From Holophagaceae bacterium (lineage in GTDB: Bacteria > Acidobacteriota > Holophagae > Holophagales > Holophagaceae): a stretch of DNA of 64,000 bases. Location: assembly GCA_016722505.1 (NCBI GenBank), contig JADKJH010000005.1:221218-285217 (forward strand), in the 5' to 3' direction. Below are positions 44,301 to 52,645 of this stretch, piece by piece; position 1 is the first letter of the stretch, and the number at the start of each line of letters is the position of its first letter. The notes below the pieces were generated by a model, which made no database searches, was not told where the DNA came from, and saw only the letters and a program-made list of their open reading frames with translations. The position numbers were made by a program, and so were the translations under genes.

Positions 44301-45290
44301 TCATTTGTTCAGCAGCCAATCCATCAGCGCGCGCTGAACGTGGAAACGGTTCTCGGCTTCATCCACCACGCGGCTGCTGGCGTGGTCCAGCACATCGTCG
44401 GCCACCTCGACATTCCGGCGCACTGGCAGGCAATGAAGGAAAATGGCATCCGCGGCAGCCTGTGCCATGTGGGTGCGGGCAAGCATCCAATCAGTGTTCG
44501 ATTTCACGGCATCGGCGCCAAGGCCGGACGCGGTGGAAGGGCCCCAAGCCTTGGCGTACACAGCCTTGGAGCCTTGCAAGGCTTGGCTTTGATCGTCCGT
44601 GACGGTGACGCTTCCCCCGGTGTAGGCCGCAAAGGCTTTGGCTTCTTCCAGCACCGAAGGATGCAGTTCGAAACCTTTGGGGTGGGCCACACGGATTTCA
44701 CATCCCGCCGCCGCGGCTGTGAGCAAGAAGGAGTTGGGGACAGCTTTCGGAAGGGGCTTGATGTGAGGAGCCCAGGTCAGCGTCACCGGTGTTTGCTTGG
44801 TAGTTCCAAAAGTTTCCTGCACGGTCAACAGATCCGCCAGGCCTTGGCAGGGGTGTTCCCGGGCGCTCTCCATGCTGATGACGGGTACCGTCGAATACTG
44901 CCGGAAGGCATTCATCACCGGATCGGAATTATCAGCAGCATCATCGGCGCAGGTGGCGAAGGTTCGCACCGCCAGGGCATCCACGTACCGCGCGAGCACG
45001 GGCACAGCTTCCTTCACGTGCTCGGCGCGATCACCGTCCATGATGGCCCCTAGGCGGTCCTCCAGCTTCCAGACGCCGTTGCCGACCTCCAGCACCACGG
45101 CGTTGCCGCCACCCCTGGCCATGACAGCCTCGAAGGAGGCGCGCGTCCTCAATGAGGGGTTGAAAAAGACCATTCCCAACAATTTGTCCGTGAGGTGCTT
45201 GGGAAACTTCCCTTTCCATGCGGCGGCCTTGGCGAGGATGGATTCCACCCCCGCAGGACCGAGATCCTGGATCGAAGTGAAGTGCTTCAT
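44301..45290 (-). CDS. argF': N-acylornithine carbamoyltransferase (acetyl/succinyl type)
   Basis: A 329-residue carbamoyltransferase. The carbamoyl-phosphate motif is FFNPSLRTRASFEAVMARGG, followed by VLEVGNGVWKLEDRLGAIMD and GDRAEHVKEAVPVLARYVDA. Then come EHPCQGLADLLTVQE, TWAPHIKPLPKAVPNSFLLT and FLHCLPVRRNVEVADDVLD. The WKLE...MDGD, TWAPH...PLPxAVPNSF and HCLPVRRNV patterns match N-acetyl- and N-succinylornithine carbamoyltransferases rather than ordinary OTCase, whose ornithine motif near the C-terminus has HCLPA. Bacteroidetes SOTCase seems the closer match by eye, but acetyl versus succinyl cannot be settled. It overlaps argD by four bases. Confidence 0.82.
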   Translation of the reverse strand: MKHFTSIQDLGPAGVESILAKAAAWKGKFPKHLTDKLLGMVFFNPSLRTRASFEAVMARGGGNAVVLEVGNGVWKLEDRLGAIMDGDRAEHVKEAVPVLARYVDALAVRTFATCADDAADNSDPVMNAFRQYSTVPVISMESAREHPCQGLADLLTVQETFGTTKQTPVTLTWAPHIKPLPKAVPNSFLLTAAAAGCEIRVAHPKGFELHPSVLEEAKAFAAYTGGSVTVTDDQSQALQGSKAVYAKAWGPSTASGLGADAVKSNTDWMLARTHMAQAAADAIFLHCLPVRRNVEVADDVLDHASSRVVDEAENRFHVQRALMDWLLNK

Positions 45291-46450
45291 GGCGTTTTCT
45301 CCGAGAATTCATGGATGGTGTCCACCAGCGCTTGAATGGCTTCATCGCTCAAGTTCAGTGGGGGCATGAGGCGCAACACACCGGGGTCGCCTGAGCCGCC
45401 AACAAGGATCCGCTTGGATTGGAGGAATTTTTTCAGAGCGCCAGCCTGGCTTCCCACCCGGAGCCCCAGCAGAAGCCCTTCCCCTTGCACCGCGCTGACG
45501 ACCGTCCCAGCTGAACCCGACTGGATAAGCCGGGACGCCTCTTGGGCCCTTTCCATCAACCCTTCGCTATGGATCACGGAAAGGGTGGCGAGCAGCGCTG
45601 CGCATGCGATGGGGCCGCCCCCGAAGGTACTGCCAAGGTCGCCTGGCTTCAGTTGAGAGGCGACCTTGCCGCTCAACAGCAGGGCGCCCATGGGGATTCC
45701 GCTGGCGATGCTTTTTGCGCACGTGGTGATGTCTGACTGCACGCCATAGACGTGCGCTGCGAAAGGCTTTCCCAACCGCCCGAAGCCGGTTTGGACTTCG
45801 TCGAAAATCAGGATCGTGCCTGCGGTGTCGCATTTCGTGCGGACGGCCTGGAACCACGCCATATCAGTGGTTTTCACACCAGCCATGCTTTGGATCGGCT
45901 CCAGGATGACTGCCGCGAAAGTGGTGAAATCCACGGCGTCGAGTGCGCCCATATCCCCGAAGGGAAGGAAGGTAGTGGGCACCAGAAAATCTTCGTAGTC
46001 CTTCCTAAGATTGGCATCGTCCGTCACTGAAAGAGCGAGCAGAGTCCTGCCATGGAAGGAGCCCTCAAACGCTAGGAATGCCTTCCGGCCAGTCAATTTC
46101 AAGGCGACCTTCAATGCGTTTTCCACGGCCTCTGCGCCGGAATTGCAGAAAAAAACCGAAGCCGGCCCGTCGGCGAACTCCACCAATGCGTGCGCCGCCT
46201 GGTCCCGCAAAGGTATTCGCGCCGCGGTGGCATAGAAAATCAATTCCCCAGCCTGGGCTGAAATGGCGTCCACCACCGTCGGGTGGCAGTGCCCCGTGGC
46301 GCATACGCAATGCCCCCCGTAGAAGTCCCAATATGCAATGCCATCATCATCAAACACCCTGTCCCCATGGCCCTTCAGGATAGGAAAGGGGTAGGCCGCG
46401 TAGGTTGGAAGCAGGGCTGGAAGTGAAATAGTATGCACGTTCGATCGCAT
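45287..46450 (-). CDS. argD: N-acetylornithine/N-acylornithine aminotransferase
   Basis: PLP-dependent class III aminotransferase making N-acylornithine from the semialdehyde and glutamate. The 387-residue protein has FYGGHCVCATGHCHPTVVDA, FFCNSGAEAVENALKVA, EGSFHGRTLLALSVT, TILIFDEVQTGFGRLGKPFA and the Schiff-base Lys in TTCAKSIASGIPMGALLLS. First gene of the arginine operon; its start lies in the argD-argR intergenic region rich in TGCAT palindromes. Confidence 0.92.
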   Translation of the reverse strand: MRSNVHTISLPALLPTYAAYPFPILKGHGDRVFDDDGIAYWDFYGGHCVCATGHCHPTVVDAISAQAGELIFYATAARIPLRDQAAHALVEFADGPASVFFCNSGAEAVENALKVALKLTGRKAFLAFEGSFHGRTLLALSVTDDANLRKDYEDFLVPTTFLPFGDMGALDAVDFTTFAAVILEPIQSMAGVKTTDMAWFQAVRTKCDTAGTILIFDEVQTGFGRLGKPFAAHVYGVQSDITTCAKSIASGIPMGALLLSGKVASQLKPGDLGSTFGGGPIACAALLATLSVIHSEGLMERAQEASRLIQSGSAGTVVSAVQGEGLLLGLRVGSQAGALKKFLQSKRILVGGSGDPGVLRLMPPLNLSDEAIQALVDTIHEFSEKTP

Positions 46451-46485
46451 AGAGCTGCATGAATCAGATCATTCTGATCATGGAA

Positions 46486-46498
46486 TGCATATTATGCA
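46486..46498. promoter_or_regulatory. Candidate ArgR operator (TGCATATTATGCA palindrome)
   Basis: A perfect 13-base palindrome in the divergent argD-argR region, flanked by other TGCAT/ATGCA words (46432-46437, 46456-46460). Arginine repressors bind paired short palindromes; the sequence differs from the E. coli ARG box but position and symmetry fit. The region is also the most AT-rich of the vicinity and should carry the argD and argR promoters. Confidence 0.45.
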
Positions 46499-46599
46499 CA
46501 TACTCGCGAACCACAGGTCAAATATTTTTCATTTTTCATCGTCAAACATCAGTTATTACGCCAATTCAAGATGCGGGATGCCAAAGCAAGCCCATTGAA

Positions 46600-46621
46600 T
46601 ATGCACGAATGAAGATGCATA
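46600..46621. promoter_or_regulatory. Second candidate ArgR site (TATGCA-N10-TGCATA)
   Basis: TATGCA at 46600-46605 and TGCATA at 46616-46621 form an inverted repeat immediately upstream of the argR start at 46630. Together with the palindrome at 46486 it suggests two operator modules, one of which would allow argR autoregulation. Confidence 0.35.
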
Positions 46622-46629
46622 CTCTTCGA

Positions 46630-47037
46630 ATGAGCCGTACCCTGGACGAAATCATCCTTCACATCATCGAGAAGCACGCGCTATCGGACCAGGATGCGCT
46701 GCGGGCCATGTTGCTGAAATTGGGCCATGACCTGACCCAGCCCACCCTATCGCGGCATCTGAAAAAACTGAACGTGCAAAAGGTCGAAGGCCGGTATCGC
46801 CGGGTTGAACCAACCCATGCAACTTTGCCATCATTCAGCGTGAGCGAAGCTCCCCCCAACATGCTGGTGCTGCACACAGAGCCAGGCTTCGCCAATGCCC
46901 TGGCAATCAAGCTGGACCAGCTTCAGATCGCCGGATTGGCTGGCACCATCGCCGGTGATGACACCATCTTCATCGCCGTGCAAAGCCAACGCCACATAGC
47001 CTCCGTCAAAGCTGCAGTCACCACAGCGTTGACCTAA
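46630..47037 (+). CDS. argR: Arginine repressor
   Basis: DNA-binding regulator of arginine genes with arginine as co-repressor. From the ATG at 46630 the protein begins MSRTLDEIILHIIEKHALSD; the winged-helix part has LGHDLTQPTLSRHLKKLNVQ, and the C-terminal domain has NMLVLHTEPGFANALAIKLD, QLQIAGLAGTIAGDDTIFIA, where GTIAGDDTI is the arginine-binding signature. Starts at 46609 and 46615 are also possible; a still longer frame from 46459 includes operator-like DNA and is unlikely. It faces away from argD and overlaps the ruvB 3' end by four bases. Confidence 0.92.
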   Translation: MSRTLDEIILHIIEKHALSDQDALRAMLLKLGHDLTQPTLSRHLKKLNVQKVEGRYRRVEPTHATLPSFSVSEAPPNMLVLHTEPGFANALAIKLDQLQIAGLAGTIAGDDTIFIAVQSQRHIASVKAAVTTALT

Positions 47038-48050
47038 CTGAATAGCGGCCCCGCGCTGGGTTTGATGCCCAGATATGAATAGGCTGCTTCAGTGGCGCGC
47101 CGACCCTGCTGGGTGCGGTCCAGGAATCCAATCTGCATGAGGTACGGCTCCACCAGATCTTCCAGCGCGCCGCCATCGCCCTCCCCCAAGGCTGCGGCCA
47201 GCGTGCGGACACCTACGGGACCTCCTTTGAATTTGCCGCAAAGCGCTTCGAGATAGTCCCGGTCCAGGCCATCCAATCCAAGATCATCCACTTCATGCAA
47301 CTTCAGGCACGCGTCTGCGATATCCGACGTGATGATGCCCTGCCCTTTGACCTCGGCGTAGTCGCGGCAACGGCGCAGCAGCCGGTTGCAGATACGCGGC
47401 GTGCCCCTGGAACGCCGCGCGATGGCCACGCCGCCTTCGGCGGCCAACTCGATTTTCAGGACCCGCGCGCTATGGTCCGCGATGACCACCAACTCGGCCC
47501 GGCTGTAGTAGTCCAAGCGATGCACCATGCCGAAGCGGTCGTGGAGAGGCTTGGAGATGAGTCCAGCACGAGTGGTGGCGCCCACCAATGTGAAGGGGCG
47601 GAGATCCACTTTCAGGGTCTGGGCTGAAGGTCCCTGACCAATGAGGATGTCCAGCTTGCGATCCTCCATGGCCGAATACAGCAGTTCTTCGATGGCGGCA
47701 GGCAGGCGGTGGATCTCATCAATGAACAGAAATTCGCCTTCCTCCAGATTGGTCAGGATGGCGGCCAAGTCGCCCTTCTTTTCCAGAGCCGGAGCCTGGA
47801 TCACCTTGCAGGAAACGCCCATCTCGTTGGCCAGCACATGCGCCAGCGTGGTCTTCCCGAGCCCCGGCGGGCCGAAAAGCAGCACATGATCCAGCACTTC
47901 GCCGCGCATCTGGGCCGCCTGGAGGGCGATCTCGAGCCTTGCCTTGATCTTTTCTTGGCCGATGTATTCCCCCAACCGCTTAGGCCTGAGGGAATATTCG
48001 CCCTCCTCAGGTTGAAAAGCGTCCAAATCGGGATGTCGCTGGTGATCCAC
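47034..48050 (-). CDS. ruvB: Holliday junction DNA helicase RuvB
   Basis: AAA+ motor that with RuvA drives branch migration of Holliday junctions. The 338-residue protein starts MDHQRHPDLDAFQPEEGEYS and RPKRLGEYIGQEKIKARLEI, then Walker A FGPPGLGKTTLAHVLANEMG, Walker B GEFLFIDEIHRLPAAIEELL, ATTRAGLISKPLHDRFGMVH and the winged-helix GGPVGVRTLAAALGEGDGGALED with EPYLMQIGFLDRTQQGR. No ruvA or ruvC is adjacent. Confidence 0.97.
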   Translation of the reverse strand: MDHQRHPDLDAFQPEEGEYSLRPKRLGEYIGQEKIKARLEIALQAAQMRGEVLDHVLLFGPPGLGKTTLAHVLANEMGVSCKVIQAPALEKKGDLAAILTNLEEGEFLFIDEIHRLPAAIEELLYSAMEDRKLDILIGQGPSAQTLKVDLRPFTLVGATTRAGLISKPLHDRFGMVHRLDYYSRAELVVIADHSARVLKIELAAEGGVAIARRSRGTPRICNRLLRRCRDYAEVKGQGIITSDIADACLKLHEVDDLGLDGLDRDYLEALCGKFKGGPVGVRTLAAALGEGDGGALEDLVEPYLMQIGFLDRTQQGRRATEAAYSYLGIKPSAGPLFS

Positions 48051-48170
48051 GTCAATCCTAGAAGCAGCTTGGAAGATTCATTTCATCACGCTCCAACATA
48101 AAAGCCTTTGCTTGTGCTGGGCTCCTGAAAGGATACCGTTGTCTTCACACCGTTTGTCCACGGAGTCGTC

Positions 48171-49730
48171 TTGCCTCAGCGCCACCAGATGCTTCTCAGA
48201 GACCGCCATGGTTTCGAGCGGACGCTGATATTGAACCGCGCGGTGACCTTGGGACGGCAGAACCACTGCGACATCGTGCTCACAGACAGCATGATCAGCC
48301 GCGCCCATCTCCGTATTGAAAAGATAGAGGGGCAGTGGTGGGTCGAAGATTTAAAGTCCTCCCATGGCAGTTTCATGGACGACAAGCCCATCACCCGCCT
48401 GCCGTGGAAAGCTGGCGAGACCGTCCGGCTGGCAGACGGCGCCTACTTCATCACCCTGAAATCCGAAACCCAGGCCGCCACCGAAGTGAATATGCAGGCC
48501 ATCCTGCAAACCGCCCAGTTGCTGGCGGAAGACGTGGAATTGGATGACATCCTGGATCAATCCCTGGAACGGCTGCTGGCGATATCCGGCACGGACAGGG
48601 GCTTCATCATGCTGCTGGAAGGCGGCGAACTCGTCGCCAAAGTCCAACGGGGCCTCGGCCAGGAACTGGAGCGCAGCATCCAGCTGTCCATGTCGAGCGT
48701 GCATTCCGTATTCGAACGCGGCGAACCTATCTGGATCCACAACGTTTCGGACAACGAAAAGCTCATGAGCCAGCAATCAGTCCTGGATTTGCAGCTCAAA
48801 ACCATTCTCTGCCTGCCCCTCACCTTGAAGGGAAAACGCATCGGCGTGGTCTACCTGGATTCCAAACGCATCATTACAGAGCCGGTGGACCGGCCCATCT
48901 TCGAGGCCATCGTGGGGCTCTGCGCCATCGCCATCGAGCGGGCGCGGCTCTCTGAAGACAACCTGCGCAATCAGGTGCTCGCCACGGTCGGGCAGGTGGC
49001 CAGCAGCATTGTGCATGATTTCAAGAATGCCCTTTTCGTGGTGCGGGGCCACGCAGAGTTGCTGGAAGTCCTCAACCCCGACCAGAAATCCAAACATCAT
49101 GTGTCCAAAATCCTTGAAGCTGTCCAGCGATTGGGCGAGATGAGCATGGACGTGCTCGATTACGCCAAGGTGCGGGAACCACGACGGGAAAAAGTGGAGC
49201 TCACAGCCTTCCTTTCCAGCCTGGTGGAAGCCATCCGGCCCCACGCTGGAGATTTGGGCGTAGAAATCAATTGTGATGACACGCCCAGTGTCGCGAATCT
49301 TGACCCGGCCCGTTTTGCCCGGGTCATAGAAAATCTGTTGGCAAATGCGTTGGATGCGGTGGCCGATAAATCCAGCGCGCGCAAAGTATCCGTGACCTGG
49401 GAACGGGTGACCGGCGGCGTGCAGATCCGGGTAGCGGACAATGGCAAAGGCATTCCCCGCAAGGTCCAGCGGAGGATTTTCGAACCGTTTTTCAGCTACG
49501 GGAAAAAGAAGGGCACTGGCCTGGGCATGGCCACCGTCAAAAAGATTGTCGAAGAGCATGGCGGCTCCATCGAAGTGAAAAGCGAAGAAGGCGAGGGCAC
49601 AGTGGTGATCTTGACGATCCCAGATACCGTCAACCCCAAGGAGAACACCGGCGGCCTCTCGAGCACTGGCCAGAGCAAATCCTTGCGCTCAACCAATCCC
49701 CCCACACCGAACAGCGTGAGAGCCATTTGA
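48171..49730 (+). CDS. FHA-GAF sensor histidine kinase
   Basis: A 519-residue soluble kinase. Domains in order: FHA (about 15-95; NRAVTLGRQNHCDIVLTDSM, ISRAHLRIEK, SHGSFMDDKPI), GAF (about 125-270; TDRGFIMLLEGGELVAKVQR), a HisKA-like helix with the His in VASSIVHDFKNALFVVRGHA, and a HATPase (N-box NLLANALDAVADKSS, G1 VADNGKGIPRKVQRRIFEPF, G2 KKGTGLGMATVKKIVEEHGG). The TTG at 48171 is the likely start. FHA would bind phosphothreonine, linking it to a Ser/Thr kinase. There is no neighbouring response regulator. Its stop overlaps the ispF start. Confidence 0.88.
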   Translation: MPQRHQMLLRDRHGFERTLILNRAVTLGRQNHCDIVLTDSMISRAHLRIEKIEGQWWVEDLKSSHGSFMDDKPITRLPWKAGETVRLADGAYFITLKSETQAATEVNMQAILQTAQLLAEDVELDDILDQSLERLLAISGTDRGFIMLLEGGELVAKVQRGLGQELERSIQLSMSSVHSVFERGEPIWIHNVSDNEKLMSQQSVLDLQLKTILCLPLTLKGKRIGVVYLDSKRIITEPVDRPIFEAIVGLCAIAIERARLSEDNLRNQVLATVGQVASSIVHDFKNALFVVRGHAELLEVLNPDQKSKHHVSKILEAVQRLGEMSMDVLDYAKVREPRREKVELTAFLSSLVEAIRPHAGDLGVEINCDDTPSVANLDPARFARVIENLLANALDAVADKSSARKVSVTWERVTGGVQIRVADNGKGIPRKVQRRIFEPFFSYGKKKGTGLGMATVKKIVEEHGGSIEVKSEEGEGTVVILTIPDTVNPKENTGGLSSTGQSKSLRSTNPPTPNSVRAI

Positions 49731-50212
49731 GCATCAGAGTAGGTTCCGGATTCGACGTCCATCGTTTCTCCCCGCCCGAAGAAGGGCGTTCCCTGGTGCT
49801 CATGGGAATTCATGTGGCTTCCGACCGGGGGCTCATGGGGCACAGCGATGCCGATGTCATGGTCCACGCCCTTATGGACGCGCTTTTGGGCGCCGCGGGG
49901 CTTGGAGACATCGGACAACATTTCCCGGACACCGATGCGGCCTATAAGAATTCGGACTCTGTGCTGCTATTGGATCGCGTCATGGACGAGCTGCGAAGCC
50001 GAGGGTGGCATGTGGAAAACGTGGATATCTGCCTCATCGGCGAAAAACCCAAGATTGGCCCTTATCGGCAGGCCATGAGGGAACGGATCGCCCCCATCCT
50101 GGGCATCGGAATCGAGGCCTTGAACGTGAAGGCCACCACCACTGAACAGTTGGGCTTCACCGGCCGGGGTGAAGGCCTGGCGGCACAGGCCGTGGTGTTG
50201 ATCCAGAAATAG
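49727..50212 (+). CDS. ispF: 2-C-methyl-D-erythritol 2,4-cyclodiphosphate synthase
   Basis: Forms the cyclic diphosphate in the MEP route to isoprenoids. The 161-residue protein has the zinc ligands in RVGSGFDVHRFSPPEEGRSL and LMGHSDADVMVHALMDALLG, then GDIGQHFPDTDAAYKNSDSV, IGEKPKIGPYRQAMRERIA and the closing VKATTTEQLGFTGRGEGLAA. The TTG start at 49727 overlaps the TGA of the histidine kinase gene. No ispD is next to it. Confidence 0.96.
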   Translation: MSIRVGSGFDVHRFSPPEEGRSLVLMGIHVASDRGLMGHSDADVMVHALMDALLGAAGLGDIGQHFPDTDAAYKNSDSVLLLDRVMDELRSRGWHVENVDICLIGEKPKIGPYRQAMRERIAPILGIGIEALNVKATTTEQLGFTGRGEGLAAQAVVLIQK

Positions 50213-50270
50213 GGTGGCGCGCATCATTGGAACCTCCTTCATGCTTCTGGCAATTAAAGGAGAGGCCAAC

Positions 50271-50714
50271 ATGCTCAAATACCGATGCGTTCGTCCCATC
50301 ATTATGGTGGCCACAACTTTTTCCCTTGCTGCCCAAGCACCGCCAGAGCGAATCCTGACGGGCTTCAAGACCCTCAGCACCGGCAGCTGGGAATCTGCCC
50401 TTAAGGAGTGGAGCCGGGATGGCGTCTGGGTGGATGCGGATGGAAGGCTGAAGGCAAAGCTCGATGGTTTGGCCTCCGGTCCACGCAGCATCGAGCACTG
50501 GGAGTCCGTGAACCTCCCCTACCTCACCGCCACTTGGCAGCGGCACTGGATGATGGCCACCTTCGATCAGGGCGCCGTGTTCTTCGTGTTCGATTATGTG
50601 CTTCACAAGGGTCAATGGCGGCTGCAAGCGCTCCAGGCAACCCAGGACCCGATGGAGGTTCTGCCACACCTTGACCTGATGCCAACCACGCTGGCGGCGG
50701 GGAAGCACGAGTGA
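50271..50714 (+). CDS. Exported protein of unknown function (147 residues)
   Basis: The ATG at 50271 follows AAAGGAGAGG and starts a signal peptide MLKYRCVRPIIMVATTFSLA with an AQA-like cleavage site. The mature part contains GFKTLSTGSWESALKEWSRD, GVWVDADGRLKAKLDGLASG and FDQGAVFFVFDYVLHKGQWR, an alpha+beta pattern that resembles SnoaL/NTF2-like or DUF-type periplasmic proteins in outline only. I do not assign a function. It faces the tRNA nucleotidyltransferase gene, 21 bases apart. Confidence 0.65.
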   Translation: MLKYRCVRPIIMVATTFSLAAQAPPERILTGFKTLSTGSWESALKEWSRDGVWVDADGRLKAKLDGLASGPRSIEHWESVNLPYLTATWQRHWMMATFDQGAVFFVFDYVLHKGQWRLQALQATQDPMEVLPHLDLMPTTLAAGKHE

Positions 50715-50735
50715 ACCAACAATCGGTTAAATGGG

Positions 50736-52148
50736 TTATTGGAAACGTCCCTGGCCTCTGGAATCTTTCAGCCAGTCGACGGCGCATCGTTTGAGTTCTT
50801 CAGGGGTATTCCGAGCGGGATCCTCGATCACCACATCCAGCAAGTGTTTTTGAAGGCTCCCCAACCACGGACCGCCTTGCTTTTCCGCGAGTTGGATCAA
50901 AGCTTTGCCGTCCAAGGCCAGCGCGTTCGGACTCAAAGGCGGCTTGGCTTCGGCGAGACGCATCATGCGTTCCATCACTCTTTGGTGTTGAAGAAGATTA
51001 GATGCTTCATCAAATCCCTTTGCCAACTGGTCAGCGATACGAAAGCGGCCCCATTCTTCCAGGGGCAATCCATCTTCTGTGAGCTTGCGAAGGAAACGGC
51101 GGCAGGCGGCATCGCTCCACTCCTCCAGCGGATGGGTGCCGTGGTGGCGCACCAGTGCGAGCACCTCTCGGGTGAAGGCGTGGCCGACCTTCAACCGCAG
51201 GAATATGGCCAGGGTGATTTCCAGGGAACGGGCCTCATGGCCGTAGAAATGCACGCTGCCGGTTTCATCTATCGTCCGAGTAGCGGGCTTTCCCACATCA
51301 TGCAGCAAGGCTGCCCAACGTAAGGCGGGTTCCGGCGGCGCGAAGGCCACCGCCTCAAGCGTGTGTTCCCAGACTGGGAAACGGTGATGGCGAGTCTGTT
51401 CGCAGCCGATCATGGGGCGCAACTCAGGCGTCCAGAGATCCAGCAATCCTGAATCCGCCAGCAATTGCAGCCCACCTTTGGGCTCAAGGCCGCAAAGCAG
51501 TTTCGTCAACTCCACGAAGACCCGTTCCACGGAAACCTTAGCCGACACATCCAACCGCTGGGAAATCGCGGACAGCGTTTTTTCTTCGATATTGAAACCC
51601 AGCTGCGAAGCGAAGCGGCAAGCCCGCAGAGGACGTAAGCCATCCTCGGCGAACCGCTTCAATGGATCACCCACGGCCCGGATGAGGCGCCTCTCGATAT
51701 CGCTTTCCCCACCGAATGGATCAATGACCCGGCCAAGCGTTTCCCCACACTTATAAAACTCCACGGGCAGCGCCATGGCATTGATGGTGAAGTCACGGCG
51801 CGCCAGATCCTCCTGGAGGCTCACCCCGAGATGCACGCATTCAGGATGCCGCCCGTCGCGGTAGTCGCCATCTCCCCGAAAGGTCGTGATCTCAAAACCT
51901 TGGCCCTTCGAGATGACCGTGACCGTGCCGTGCTGAAGCCCTGTGGGCACGGTCTTAAGCCCGGCCGCCTTGGCGCGCCGCATCACTTCCTCAGGCATCA
52001 AGGCGGTGGCAAGATCCATGTCCCCGGCATCACGGCCCAGCAGGTGGTCGCGCACCCAGCCGCCCACCACCACCAACTCCGCTTCTGGCGCAAGCGCTTC
52101 CGAAACGCGGTCCACCGCCTGCTGGATCGGACCCGCGCTTTTGCTCAC
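50736..52148 (-). CDS. CCA-tRNA nucleotidyltransferase/poly(A)-polymerase family with HD domain
   Basis: A 470-residue class II nucleotidyltransferase. The catalytic head has ELVVVGGWVRDHLLGRDAGD and MDLATALMPEE (GG plus DxD-type acidic pair), RGDGDYRDGRHPECVHLGVS, LARRDFTINAMALPV and DPFGGESDIERRLIRAVGDP; the RNA-binding part has RRFAEDGLRPLRACRFASQL. The C-terminal half contains an HD domain (ALRWAALLHDVGKPATRTID, FYGHEARSLEITLAIFLRLK). It adds or repairs CCA ends of tRNA; a poly(A) polymerase function is not excluded. It is nine bases from the GNAT gene on the same strand. Confidence 0.9.
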   Translation of the reverse strand: MSKSAGPIQQAVDRVSEALAPEAELVVVGGWVRDHLLGRDAGDMDLATALMPEEVMRRAKAAGLKTVPTGLQHGTVTVISKGQGFEITTFRGDGDYRDGRHPECVHLGVSLQEDLARRDFTINAMALPVEFYKCGETLGRVIDPFGGESDIERRLIRAVGDPLKRFAEDGLRPLRACRFASQLGFNIEEKTLSAISQRLDVSAKVSVERVFVELTKLLCGLEPKGGLQLLADSGLLDLWTPELRPMIGCEQTRHHRFPVWEHTLEAVAFAPPEPALRWAALLHDVGKPATRTIDETGSVHFYGHEARSLEITLAIFLRLKVGHAFTREVLALVRHHGTHPLEEWSDAACRRFLRKLTEDGLPLEEWGRFRIADQLAKGFDEASNLLQHQRVMERMMRLAEAKPPLSPNALALDGKALIQLAEKQGGPWLGSLQKHLLDVVIEDPARNTPEELKRCAVDWLKDSRGQGRFQ

Positions 52149-52157
52149 GGGGCGCCT

Positions 52158-52628
52158 TCAGCCATGCGCGCGAGGGGCTTCGCCATCCACGCGGCAGGTG
52201 ATCCAATTCTTCATCTGCCTGGCGCCCATGGCTTCGTAGAACTTTATGCTCGGCTCGTTCCAGTCAAGGACCTGCCACACGTAGCGGGTGCACCCTTGTT
52301 CTACGGCAATTCGCGCGAGATGCTTGAGTAAAGCCTTGCCGACGCCAAAACCGCGGAAAGCTGGCCTGACAAATAGATCTTCCAGGTAAAGCCCGGGTTT
52401 TCCTTGCCAGGTGCTGAAATTGAAGAAATACAAGGCGAACCCCGCAGGCTGGCCATCCCATTCAGCCAGCACCACATGGATCAAGGGATGTTCAGAAAAG
52501 GCATGGCGAAGGATGTCTTCCTCTGTGGCTACGGCCGCCTTGGGATCCCGTTCGTACTCCGCCAGGTCACGGATGTACTCAAGAATCAGGGAGGCATCTT
52601 CAGGGGTGGCGGGCCGGAGTTTGAGCAT
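52158..52628 (-). CDS. GNAT-family N-acetyltransferase (diamine acetyltransferase-like)
   Basis: A 156-residue GNAT protein. Motifs: MLKLRPATPEDASLILEYIR, FALYFFNFSTWQGKPGLYLE, DLFVRPAFRGFGVGKALLKH (acetyl-CoA pyrophosphate loop) and WQVLDWNEPSIKFYEAMGAR. The FYFNFSTW...GLYLEDLFV pattern is characteristic of the spermidine/spermine and thialysine acetyltransferase subgroup. Substrate is not proven. Its start is 17 bases from that of the divergent E1-alpha gene, so the promoters overlap. Confidence 0.85.
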   Translation of the reverse strand: MLKLRPATPEDASLILEYIRDLAEYERDPKAAVATEEDILRHAFSEHPLIHVVLAEWDGQPAGFALYFFNFSTWQGKPGLYLEDLFVRPAFRGFGVGKALLKHLARIAVEQGCTRYVWQVLDWNEPSIKFYEAMGARQMKNWITCRVDGEAPRAHG

Positions 52629-52645
52629 GGTTCTATGCTACCAAT

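Noticed and set aside
46459..46629. Long N-terminal extension of ArgR
   Set aside because: Adds 57 residues without homologous character and covers the putative operator and promoter DNA.
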